Source: JBCDGZ01 sp038750655
Lineage (GTDB): Bacteria; Bacteroidota; Bacteroidia; Chitinophagales; Saprospiraceae
Length of the DNA: 64,000 nucleotides
Assembly: GCA_038750655.1 (NCBI GenBank)
Contig: JBCDGZ010000008.1
Span: 22,126-86,125 of the forward strand
Direction: 5' to 3'
Positions 26,693 to 34,690 of this stretch are shown piece after piece. A program made the position numbers and the translations under genes. Each line of letters begins with the position of its first letter. The first letter of the stretch is position 1. Under the pieces are notes generated by a model, which was not told the DNA's origin, searched no databases, and was given only the letters and a program-made list of their open reading frames with translations.

Positions 26693-27382
26693 CTAGTCTG
26701 TCGAAACGCTGAAATCCGGATTGTACACTACAGCAAATTGCAAATAATACTTGCCAAAAGCGTTGACCCGCTGATGCAGCAGCCCCACCTGCACCTGGAC
26801 TGGTTTGTTGATTTGATAGCCTACTGCACCATAGAGGCGATTGCGATCAAAGAAGGTCTGTTGGGTGTTCATAAAAATCTCATCGTATACGCCCAGAAAT
26901 AATGCACCTGGCTCAATATTGGGCTTGTTGAGCGGAAGGAAGGCCATAAGCCGATAGCGCAGTCGGTTGCGATAATCGTTATTCACCCAACGCTGTTCGA
27001 TGCGATAGCGATGTTCGAACTTGATGCGCCCTACTTTATTGGTCATGATGAGCTGCTGCCAGATGCGATGCTCCGTGGATTCGGGCTCGCTTTGCTCACT
27101 TTCATAATCATGGGAGGCAATGTAGGCGTAACCTGCGGTGACAAAGGCTGAGGAGGAAAGGTGATAATTGAGTCCTGTACGCAGCAGCAATTGCTCGATA
27201 TTCACTGGGGCTACCGTATGGTTACGGTACTGCACCTCAGTGTGTATACTCCACTGGTCATGGATTCGGTTCATCCCGAAATACATGATCCAATTACCGA
27301 GTTCATCTTCGCCTTGAGATTGTTGAGCAAGCAGGGAAATAGAGAGAAAGGAGAAAAGTAGAAGGGTAAAGATTTTATTCAT
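26693..27382 (-). CDS. DUF2490 outer-membrane beta-barrel protein
   Basis: 229 residues from the ATG at 27382, which opens the signal peptide (MNKIFTLLLFSFLSISLLAQ). The mature part is a series of amphipathic beta strands with the DUF2490 hallmarks: ELGNWIMYFGMNRIHDQWSI near the N-terminus, EHRIWQQLIM, RYRIEQRW and LRYRLMAFLPLN. The family is widespread in Bacteroidota and presumed to form a small outer-membrane barrel of unknown function. It is flanked by terminators on both sides and so forms its own transcript. Confidence 0.85.
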   Translation of the reverse strand: MNKIFTLLLFSFLSISLLAQQSQGEDELGNWIMYFGMNRIHDQWSIHTEVQYRNHTVAPVNIEQLLLRTGLNYHLSSSAFVTAGYAYIASHDYESEQSEPESTEHRIWQQLIMTNKVGRIKFEHRYRIEQRWVNNDYRNRLRYRLMAFLPLNKPNIEPGALFLGVYDEIFMNTQQTFFDRNRLYGAVGYQINKPVQVQVGLLHQRVNAFGKYYLQFAVVYNPDFSVSTD

Positions 27383-27428
27383 ATAGAAGCACAAATTTAA
27401 GTTCTGTTTGTTACCTCAGGAGTAAAGC

Positions 27429-27462
27429 AAAAAATCCGCGTTCCCTCTCCAAAGAGAGGGAA
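27429..27462 (-). terminator. Intrinsic terminator after the carbonic anhydrase gene
   Basis: TTCCCTCTC/GAGAGGGAA stem with a CAAA loop (27441-27462). On the minus strand it is followed by six bases and then six Ts. It ends the carbonic-anhydrase transcript. Confidence 0.7.
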
Positions 27463-27502
27463 TCAACGGATCAGATATTCGGTATTAACTATTCCAAGAT
27501 AA

Positions 27503-28174
27503 TTAGGCTGGTGGGTTGGAGGTATGGAAGCTCACCCGACCAGTCGCCACATCGTACATCGCACCTACAATATCAATCTCTCCATATTCGTACATATCGT
27601 TCAGTACGGGGCTTTTCGACTTGATGTCTTCTATTGTCAGTGTAACGTTCTTAATAGCCACTTGGTTGACAAAGTCCAAATTTTTAGAACTACGGTCAGT
27701 ACCATTTGGTGTTTGAACGGCCTTTACAGCTGGAGCAATCTTGTCCAGCATTTGGGTCAAATTACCCAGTTTAGCATGGTCACAGGCTCCTTTTACGGCT
27801 CCGCAGGAGGTATGGCCCATGACAACAATGACTTTAGAACCTGCTAGTTTGCAGGCAAATTCGAGGCTGCCTAAAATATCTTCGTTAACAAAATTTCCAG
27901 CAATGCGCGCATTGAAAATATCTCCAATACCCTGATCAAATACGATCTCTGTAGGGATTCGGGAGTCAATGCAGCTTAAAATCGCAGCGTAAGGGAACTG
28001 CCCTGTAGTCGTCTGTGCTACCTGTGCATGAAGATCGCGATGGACAGGATTTCTATTGACGAAGCGGCTGTTGCCAGCTCGTAGCAGTTCTACGGCGATG
28101 GTAGGAGTAATGGTTGCTTGAGTTTCCGCTGTTTGGGTAATTGCGGCGTTATTAGGAGACACGGGAACACTCAT
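27503..28174 (-). CDS. Beta-class carbonic anhydrase
   Basis: 223 residues. Catalyses CO2 + H2O to bicarbonate. The beta-class zinc site is complete: Cys68 and Asp70 (ILSCIDSRIP, with Arg72 of the Asp-Arg dyad), His121 and Cys124 (VMGHTSCGAV). The core (residues about 25-220) is normal in length. The first 25 residues are a Thr/Ala-rich extension without signal-peptide character, so the enzyme is predicted to be cytoplasmic. It is the second gene after a SulP transporter on the same strand, 118 bases apart, so the two probably work together on bicarbonate. Confidence 0.95.
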   Translation of the reverse strand: MSVPVSPNNAAITQTAETQATITPTIAVELLRAGNSRFVNRNPVHRDLHAQVAQTTTGQFPYAAILSCIDSRIPTEIVFDQGIGDIFNARIAGNFVNEDILGSLEFACKLAGSKVIVVMGHTSCGAVKGACDHAKLGNLTQMLDKIAPAVKAVQTPNGTDRSSKNLDFVNQVAIKNVTLTIEDIKSKSPVLNDMYEYGEIDIVGAMYDVATGRVSFHTSNPPA

Positions 28175-28292
28175 GTTTCTTCATTTATTTAATTTAAGTT
28201 GCAATTCACTATTAAAAGATTCAGAGCGTCAGATATTTGAATCTCGTTCATCGCAACTTGGGTTATTTATTTGGTCAAATAATAAAGGATGC

Positions 28293-29921
28293 TTAAGTGG
28301 AGGCGACTTTTCCATTCTTTGCAACCAATTTGTTGATCAGGGCTTGTTCTACTTCCTTGACTTGGTTGGAAACGCCTTTGATCTTTCTTTCGATTACCTC
28401 TACTTCGATGTCTCGGTATTGCGCATTTGTCTCAAACTCTTCAATAATCTCAAGAACGTCGTGATCTATATTGATCGATTTTGAAGCATCAATGATCACC
28501 TTCGCACCGTTTGGAATCTGTGTCAGTGTCCGCTGGATGCTGGCCTTGTTGATGAAAGTGACATCTTCGGCTAATTCCAGACGAATGGTTCCATCAGAAA
28601 GGTGCTTATCAGATTCGAAGAGGAATGGTTTTTTATAGTTGTTATAAAGTACATAGAAAATCGCCACGGCCAGACCGATACCAATACCCACCAGCAAATT
28701 GGTGAAGACGATACCCAGAATGGTGACCATAAAAGGTATAAAGTGGGTATGCCCCAGTGCGTACATTTGCTTGAACAGTACGGGCTTTGCCAGCTTATAA
28801 CCGACCAGGAACAGAATCGCTGCAAGGCTGGCCAGTGGAATCAAGTTCAGTAAAGCGGGGATCGCCATCGCACAGCCTAACAAGATTATACCGTGAAGAA
28901 TAGCCGCCATCTTGGTCCGTCCGCCAGACTGGATGTTAGTGGAACTGCGAACAATTACCTGCGTAATCGGCAGGCCGCCTATCAAACCAGAGAGAATATT
29001 TCCAGCGCCTTGAGCCATCAGCTCCCGATTGGCCGGAGATACCCGCTTGTATGGGTCTAATTTATCAGTAGCTTCCAGGCAAAGTAAAGTTTCTAAACTG
29101 GCCACAACGGCAATCGTAGCCCCTGTCAACCAAACTGCTGGGTTGCCTAAATGACTGTAATCAGGGAAGGTAAATTGATCGAAAAAACCAGTTAGGCTTT
29201 CCGCAACTGGAATCGCTACTACTTGCTCGGCATTCAATGCAAAATCAGGCATGGATTGGAAAACAATATTCAGAACAATACCGAGAGAAACCACCACCAA
29301 AGGGCCTTGAATAAGCTTAAAGGCTTTGATTTTTTTCATAAAAGGCTGCTCCCACAGAACCAGAATCAATAGCGATGCTACCGTAATGATAATTGCCCCT
29401 GGGCTAACTGCCTCCAGCATATAAAACAACTCAGAGAACGTATTGTGACCATCAGGCTGAGTGAAAGACAGGCTGCCTTCGTAATCTTTGTCGTAGCCGA
29501 AGGCGTGAGGAATTTGCTTGAGAATAATAATAATACCAATGCCCGAGAGCATTCCTTTGATCACCGAAGAAGGAAAATAATAACCAATGATTCCAGCCTT
29601 GGCAAAGCCCAATAAAAGCTGAAGGACCCCTCCAATCACTACCGATAGGAGGAAAACCTCGAAGCCTCCCAACTCCTTGATAGCATAAAGAACAATAATC
29701 GCTAATCCCGCAGCAGGTCCGCTGACCCCCAGTTGAGATCCGCTGAGCGCACCTACCACAATACCACCAATAATTCCGGCGATGATACCAGAAAATAATG
29801 GCGCACCAGAGGCTAAGGCAATACCTAAGCAAAGAGGAACGGCAACCAGAAATACAATTACAGATGCAGGAATGTCGTTTTTTAGGTTTTGGAAAATTCC
29901 TTCGTTTTTCATTGGGCTCAT
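28293..29921 (-). CDS. SulP family anion (probably bicarbonate) transporter with STAS domain
   Basis: 542 residues. About 10-12 membrane helices of the SulP (SLC26-like) fold: VFLVAVPLCLGIALASGAPL with the conserved Pro-Leu-Gly, GPAAGLAIIVLYAI and PITQVIVRSSTNIQSGGRTK are family signatures. A C-terminal cytoplasmic STAS domain begins at about residue 440 (VTFINKASIQRTL, VIIDASKSINIDHD). Linked SulP and beta-carbonic-anhydrase genes usually encode bicarbonate uptake (compare BicA), so bicarbonate is the likely substrate, by context. The promoter at 30047-30077 matches both consensus boxes. A TetR gene is divergent. Confidence 0.93.
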   Translation of the reverse strand: MSPMKNEGIFQNLKNDIPASVIVFLVAVPLCLGIALASGAPLFSGIIAGIIGGIVVGALSGSQLGVSGPAAGLAIIVLYAIKELGGFEVFLLSVVIGGVLQLLLGFAKAGIIGYYFPSSVIKGMLSGIGIIIILKQIPHAFGYDKDYEGSLSFTQPDGHNTFSELFYMLEAVSPGAIIITVASLLILVLWEQPFMKKIKAFKLIQGPLVVVSLGIVLNIVFQSMPDFALNAEQVVAIPVAESLTGFFDQFTFPDYSHLGNPAVWLTGATIAVVASLETLLCLEATDKLDPYKRVSPANRELMAQGAGNILSGLIGGLPITQVIVRSSTNIQSGGRTKMAAILHGIILLGCAMAIPALLNLIPLASLAAILFLVGYKLAKPVLFKQMYALGHTHFIPFMVTILGIVFTNLLVGIGIGLAVAIFYVLYNNYKKPFLFESDKHLSDGTIRLELAEDVTFINKASIQRTLTQIPNGAKVIIDASKSINIDHDVLEIIEEFETNAQYRDIEVEVIERKIKGVSNQVKEVEQALINKLVAKNGKVAST

Positions 29922-30046
29922 GACAATTATTTTTTCGTTCAGAAGAAAGCTTGGAGGATCATGACCGAGGGGGTATGAAATCTTAGCTATGGGTTTTGAT
30001 CTTGGAAAGGCGGGACGATCCTAAGAAAGATAGACCTATCACCCTA

Positions 30047-30077
30047 CAAACATAGGGACTATTTACGATTATAGCAA
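30047..30077 (-). promoter_or_regulatory. Bacteroidota promoter for the sulP-carbonic anhydrase unit
   Basis: On the minus strand TTG (30077-30075), a 20-base spacer, then TATGTTTG (30054-30047): both elements of the Bacteroidota primary-sigma consensus. The predicted leader is about 120 bases. Confidence 0.65.
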
Positions 30078-30116
30078 TACTATTAGGCTTCAATACATGA
30101 CTTTAACAAATAAACC

Positions 30117-30147
30117 TTGAACTTGTTCAATCAATTTATTACTTTTG
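30117..30147 (+). promoter_or_regulatory. tetR promoter with overlapping palindromic operator candidate
   Basis: TTG (30117-30119), 20 bases, TACTTTTG (30140-30147). The TTG is the first half of the perfect inverted repeat TTGAAC-TT-GTTCAA (30117-30130). A repressor bound there would cover the -33 element, which suggests autoregulation by the adjacent TetR protein. Confidence 0.6.
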
Positions 30148-30168
30148 AAAAAAAAAGTTACGTTTTGT

Positions 30169-30855
30169 ATGCCAATAGGGATTAAGATATCGCTAAACGA
30201 GCGACTGTACCTTAGAGATCCCCAGGAGACGACCTTGGGACAAAAAATTATCAAGCACAGCATTTTATTGATAGACGAAATTGGTTTTGAGGCTTTTAAC
30301 TTTAAAAAGTTAGCCCAGAGAATGAATTCAACGGAAGCCTCTGTATATCGCTACTTCGAAAATAAGCATCTGCTACTGATCTATTTGGTCTCCTGGTACT
30401 GGGAATGGGTTAGTTACTTGATCGACATCAATACGATGAATATCGAGGACCCTAAGCGCCGTTTGAAAATTATCATCGAAACCTTTGTCTATGCTTCCAA
30501 AGATAACCCCTCCATTGGCTATGTCAATGAAAGTGTGTTGCATCGACTGATCATTGCCGAAGGTACTAAGGCTTATCATACTAAAACCGTAGATGAGGAG
30601 AATCGGGAAGGCTTCTTTCTCAATTATAAGAGTCTAGCGGCCAAGGTGGCGGACGTAATCATGGAACTCAATCCTAAATTTCCTTACCCTCATGCCCTGG
30701 CCAGCAACTTGTTTGAAATGGCCAATAATCACATCTACTTTGCTCAGCATTTGCCGAGATTGACAGACGTTAAGGTCAAAGATAACAATTTTGATGAGGT
30801 CGAGAAGATGTTGGAATACTTTGCCTTTAGCTTGTTGAAATGCGATGAAGCATAG
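30169..30855 (+). CDS. TetR/AcrR family transcriptional regulator
   Basis: 228 residues from the ATG at 30169; the TTG at 30145 overlaps the predicted -7 box and is rejected. The N-terminal helix-turn-helix is clear: TTLGQKIIKHSILLIDEIG, then FNFKKLAQRMNSTEASVYRY with FENKHLLLIYLVSWYW. The C-terminal ligand domain is helical and not diagnostic. It is divergent from the SulP/carbonic-anhydrase unit, so it probably controls that unit and itself. Its 3' end overlaps the convergent DUF5690 gene by 29 bases, which makes a link to the phosphonate operon possible but less likely. Confidence 0.9.
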   Translation: MPIGIKISLNERLYLRDPQETTLGQKIIKHSILLIDEIGFEAFNFKKLAQRMNSTEASVYRYFENKHLLLIYLVSWYWEWVSYLIDINTMNIEDPKRRLKIIIETFVYASKDNPSIGYVNESVLHRLIIAEGTKAYHTKTVDEENREGFFLNYKSLAAKVADVIMELNPKFPYPHALASNLFEMANNHIYFAQHLPRLTDVKVKDNNFDEVEKMLEYFAFSLLKCDEA

Positions 30856-32104
30856 ATTGTCGGACATACCAAAGCAGGACCAAAACCAATAACAAGCCCA
30901 AGACGCCACCTCCTAAACAAAGGTAAGTGTAGAATTCCAACCAGACCAATTCAGAATTGCCGAAATTCTTGAACAGCATAATGACTATACTGCCCAGGTA
31001 GCCAAAGGCATCAGCGATATACATGATAAACCCTACATTACCGCTGATCCGGTAAGAGGCAATAAAGCGGTCGAAGATGATGCCGTTAAACAAAATGTAG
31101 GGTAAAAAAAGACCAATCCCTGATATTACCATCCAAATTACTGCTGACAACTGACCAGCCTGATGGAGTATCGTTGTTAACAGCAACAGGGCGATTCCTG
31201 CCAGGCAGATCAGCACATTCGTACGCAACGCCTGCTGATTGTCCTTGATGCGGTACAGCAGGCCCAGGCTCATTAGTATGACCAAGGTGACGGGTAGCTC
31301 CGTCGTCGAAAAAATCTCCGGGCTTTCACCGTAGCCCAGCCCTGTCCAGATTTCTACTGCGAAGTTATCGCGGATGTCCCGAACGATGGTCAGCACCAGA
31401 TAGATGAGTACAAAGAGGACGAGCGGTAGGCGATACTGTTGTAAGAATTGCTGCTTGGCTTGCCCATCCATCGCCGGGCGGGGCGACTTCAGGGCCACTT
31501 CTTGTTGGCTGGGAGGAGGAATGTAGCACAGCATCCAAAGGGAAATTAGGAACAAGGGAACAACGAGTAGCCCGGCTATCATAGGCATCATTTGCTCACT
31601 ATAGCCCAGCCCTAGAATCCAGCGTCCCAGCGTTTTGGCAATCCCGGAGGTGATGATGAAATTGCAGGCAATCAGAACCGTAATGACCTCGGTCAGCTTA
31701 CGTCCTTCGCAGTAGGTGAAGAGAATGCCCCAGATCATCCCGAGCGGTAGGCCATTGATGAATAGCCAAAGCGGTCCCCACCTCATCGGCGTAAAAGCAA
31801 AGCCCACCAGGGCCAGCCAAGCGACGCTAATGAAAACCAGAAAAAGGGCTAGGCGTCGCCCGTGCTTCAGCTCTGCGATGACCTTAATACCGATGAATTT
31901 ACTCAAGGCATAGCCAATAACCTGAGCGATGACTAGTATTACTTTATAGTCAATTCCCCAAAGCTCCATGCCTTCATAGGTGCCGGCAGTGTAGGGCTTT
32001 CGGTACATATACATGCAGAAGTAAGCGCAGAAGGCGGCTAGTCCTGTCCAAATACCGAAGGCCAGGTCACTCTGCTGTAAGCGGCGCTGGAGCTTAGTCA
32101 GCAT
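30827..32104 (-). CDS. DUF5690 membrane protein, MFS-like permease
   Basis: 425 residues with 12 predicted membrane helices, e.g. GIWTGLAAFCAYFCMYMYRK, an MFS-like first helix (compare glycerol-3-phosphate and hexose-phosphate permeases, whose first helix also ends in RKP), and RWGPLWLFINGLPLGMIWGI. I assign it to the DUF5690 family. It is the last gene of the phosphonate operon and overlaps the HAD hydrolase gene by 11 bases, so translation is probably coupled. Position and fold suggest an inner-membrane importer for the phosphonate or its dephosphorylated derivative. The function is inferred. Confidence 0.82.
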   Translation of the reverse strand: MLTKLQRRLQQSDLAFGIWTGLAAFCAYFCMYMYRKPYTAGTYEGMELWGIDYKVILVIAQVIGYALSKFIGIKVIAELKHGRRLALFLVFISVAWLALVGFAFTPMRWGPLWLFINGLPLGMIWGILFTYCEGRKLTEVITVLIACNFIITSGIAKTLGRWILGLGYSEQMMPMIAGLLVVPLFLISLWMLCYIPPPSQQEVALKSPRPAMDGQAKQQFLQQYRLPLVLFVLIYLVLTIVRDIRDNFAVEIWTGLGYGESPEIFSTTELPVTLVILMSLGLLYRIKDNQQALRTNVLICLAGIALLLLTTILHQAGQLSAVIWMVISGIGLFLPYILFNGIIFDRFIASYRISGNVGFIMYIADAFGYLGSIVIMLFKNFGNSELVWLEFYTYLCLGGGVLGLLLVLVLLWYVRQSMLHRISTS

Positions 32105-32795
32105 TGAGGGGAGGCTTATTGACAGCTTGGAGAATAGGAATCAGTTCCAGCATATCGTCGATGATGAAATCGGGCTGGGCTGCTGCCAGTTGCTCGCGAG
32201 TTTGAGCACCAGTGGTAATACCGATGCTGTAGTAGGCTCCGGCATTCTGTCCTTCTTTGATGTCTACGCCACTGTCGCCAATTTTTATGACTTCCTTAGG
32301 CTGACAGCCTAGTTGCTTGCAAAGCAGGAGGATCATATCAGGAGCGGGGCGATTGTTGATTACATCGTTGGCCGTAGCGAGGGCATCGAGGTCCTGGCCA
32401 ATTTCGAGGCCCGTTTGGCGGAGAATATTTTCAGCTATGGGGCGGGCGTAGCCAGTGTTGAAGGCGACTTTGATGCCCATCTCTTGTAGTTGTACGATGG
32501 CGGAGCCTACGCTGGGGAATACGGCTATATCGAAGGCGGCGTAGGCGCGGTCCAGGTTATTCACAAAGCTGCTATGGATCGTATCTGTAAAATTTGCGTC
32601 TGGATTGTTACCAGATACTTCAGCTAGAATATCGTTAATCGCTCCCCATTTTTCCTTCCCCGCTCCCAGGCGCAATACTGTTGCGAGGTCAACATCGACC
32701 TGATGCTCAGCAAGCGTACGCTGAATGGTTTTATAAACCAGATTATCTTCGTTGATGGCTGTACCCGCCATATCAAAAACTACTAATTTGATCAT
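32094..32795 (-). CDS. Phosphonatase-like HAD hydrolase (PhnX-like, TIGR03351 type)
   Basis: 233 residues. HAD fold with the phosphonatase-specific motif 1, FDMAGTA (Asp8, Met, Ala, Gly, Thr) instead of DxDx(T/V). Lys47 in LRLGAGKEKWGAI aligns with the Schiff-base Lys of phosphonoacetaldehyde hydrolase. Arg149 (NNRPAPDM) replaces the usual motif-3 Lys, and Asp174/Asp178 (GDSGVDIKEG) bind Mg. This fits C-P cleavage of phosphonoacetaldehyde or a hydroxylated analogue. The TIGR03351 clade is typically found with an FAD oxidoreductase rather than the PhnW transaminase, exactly as here. ATGA overlap with the upstream FAD gene. Confidence 0.9.
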   Translation of the reverse strand: MIKLVVFDMAGTAINEDNLVYKTIQRTLAEHQVDVDLATVLRLGAGKEKWGAINDILAEVSGNNPDANFTDTIHSSFVNNLDRAYAAFDIAVFPSVGSAIVQLQEMGIKVAFNTGYARPIAENILRQTGLEIGQDLDALATANDVINNRPAPDMILLLCKQLGCQPKEVIKIGDSGVDIKEGQNAGAYYSIGITTGAQTREQLAAAQPDFIIDDMLELIPILQAVNKPPLNAD

Positions 32796-33961
32796 ACTGC
32801 ATTGATATTTAGAGAGAATATTTTATTAATATTTGCTTTGGCATAGCCCAGAGCGCCCGTCATGCCTTTTCCACCTATGCCGGTAATAATATGAATATGT
32901 TCATCTATGGTGTGATTGAAAATATCCGCTTCCTTGCATTGACAATAGTAGCCCAACCAGGTACGGTCAATACGCCAGTCATTCAGATCAAAGATGCGTT
33001 GTGCCTGCGAAAGAATGAATTTATTGATGATATTATCGGTGTCAAAACCCAGTGCTGTATATCGTTGAATGTCAGTATACTCGTGAGAATCTCCTAGAAT
33101 AATTGAACCACTATTACTTTGCTTGATCAGAATGTGAATGCCTTTTTGGCGGTGATAGGCCCCCGGGTTTTCGGCTGCTTTGACAGTGGCAAATGAAGGG
33201 CATTCCTGGAAAGATTCGTAGCGGCGGATGGTCCAACCAGTAAGTACGGAACCGCGTATTTTGAGCCGAGGTTGTGTGGCCGTTTCCAACATTTGTAACT
33301 TGACCAGACGTAGATCACTTTGAGCAAAAACTTCGGGGAAGAGCTGTTGATAATCTGTTCCTGAGCAGAGAAAGAGCTTTTGACTGCTGTATTGCTCTTG
33401 CTTGTTGGAGGTTGCTACAACTCGCCCATTACTACGGATGATCTCGCAGATAGTGGTATTGGGGTAATAGTGTAAGCTGTACTTATTTATACAATAATGA
33501 ATGAGACGGCGGGCCAACTGTCGGGGATCAACAGTGATTTCGTCAGGAAAAAACAGCGCCCCCTTCGTATAGGAAGGCTGTAGGCCATCGTAACGAGCTA
33601 AACACTCTTGCCGACTGAGCAACTGAGAAGGATAGTCATTCATCTGATTGATGGCCGCCAATTCTTCCAGTAATTGTAGCTCTTCATTATCACTAGCGAT
33701 ATACAAGCTGCCTTCGGCTTTTACTGTAATGTCCATTTCTTGCTGAATCGCCTTGTAGCTGCGCAGGCTTTCGCGGCCCAGTTGCTGCCATTCGCTGCCA
33801 AAGCCAGAGGGGACGACCTGTCCGAAATTTCTTACGGTTGCATCCTGTGGATAATCGTTTCTCTCGATTAGGGCAACTTCTAGCCCGGCTCTAAGGCAAT
33901 GTAAGGCATGCGAGATACCGAGTATTCCGGCTCCCACAACGAGAATATCGTATGATTTCAT
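32792..33961 (-). CDS. FAD-dependent oxidoreductase, TIGR03364-like (phosphonate-associated)
   Basis: 389 residues, DAO/glycine-oxidase fold. The N-terminal Rossmann motif ILVVGAGILGISHALHCLRA binds FAD, followed by VALIERNDYPQDATVRNFGQ, a good match for the TIGR03364 group. The C-terminal GIGGKGMTGALGYAKANI is the second FAD contact. Such enzymes oxidatively deaminate aminophosphonates such as 2-aminoethylphosphonate, its N-methyl forms or its 1-hydroxy form to the aldehyde used by the neighbouring phosphonatase-like hydrolase. No signal peptide, so cytoplasmic. Translationally coupled to the HAD gene. Confidence 0.88.
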   Translation of the reverse strand: MKSYDILVVGAGILGISHALHCLRAGLEVALIERNDYPQDATVRNFGQVVPSGFGSEWQQLGRESLRSYKAIQQEMDITVKAEGSLYIASDNEELQLLEELAAINQMNDYPSQLLSRQECLARYDGLQPSYTKGALFFPDEITVDPRQLARRLIHYCINKYSLHYYPNTTICEIIRSNGRVVATSNKQEQYSSQKLFLCSGTDYQQLFPEVFAQSDLRLVKLQMLETATQPRLKIRGSVLTGWTIRRYESFQECPSFATVKAAENPGAYHRQKGIHILIKQSNSGSIILGDSHEYTDIQRYTALGFDTDNIINKFILSQAQRIFDLNDWRIDRTWLGYYCQCKEADIFNHTIDEHIHIITGIGGKGMTGALGYAKANINKIFSLNINAV

Positions 33962-33974
33962 TGAGAATTTGAGC

Positions 33975-34669
33975 TTATATTTTCTTTAAATCTATAGATA
34001 AATCGAGGTACTCCTTATACCCCATTACAGCATTGAGGACCTTGAAACTCAAGGGAACATTTTGGCCGCCATTGCTTTTGACCAATAGTTTTGCAGAATG
34101 AAATGAGCATCGGAGCCGTGCAGTAAGTCTTCCCTGATCAGCTTTTGGTGCAGGGGGCTGAGTGCGGGCAGTCCACTTTTTTGTTGACGAATCCAGTTGG
34201 GATGGTTCCAAAAGATGAAGGCTCCCTGCTTTCTGGCTCGTCGGTAGGCCTCTACAGAGTCCTTGACCATCAGTTCATTGGCATCAGTGATAAAGAGCGC
34301 ATTGGCGTGGCCGGGGGGCATATTGCGAGTGATCTCCGCGCCGTGGATGACGACTAAGCCATGCGGCTTCGCCGCTTTCTTGGCAATCTCGTAAGAGCGA
34401 TTGCGATCAGGGTGAGAAATATTGGCTTTCCAAGGTTGGTACTCGATGTGCTCGGTGAGCGAAATGGCATCCAATCCATCCCTCACCGCCTCTTCCACTC
34501 GGATGCTTGGCCAGACGTAGCCATCACTGAATACGGTATGAATGTGCAAGTCACACTTCAAGGTTTTGTAACCTTCGATATCCGGAAACTGGATTTTTCG
34601 ATCCTCATCTTGAGCATAGCTGCTATTCCAACACAAAAGTAAGGTCATTAAAACAATGGTGTTCTTCAT
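33975..34669 (-). pseudogene. Decayed PHP-domain phosphodiesterase (Sb-PDE type)
   Basis: A signal peptide (MKNTIVLMTLLLCWNSSYAQ) and the N-terminal PHP domain are intact to about residue 184: CDLHIHTVFSDG, LTEHIEYQP, VVIHGAEITRNMPPGHANAL and FWNHPNWI. At about 34117 the sequence jumps from LIREDLLHG straight to SDAHFILQN, which in full-length relatives lies roughly 130 residues later, and the frame then stops at 34049. The natural C-terminal end (NVPLSFKVLNAVMG) continues in another frame to 33975. Two internal deletions and a frameshift explain this. The middle, with part of the metal site, is gone, so the product is probably inactive. Family recall is from memory. Confidence 0.72.
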
Positions 34670-34690
34670 AGGAATGTGGCTTTAGGCAGG

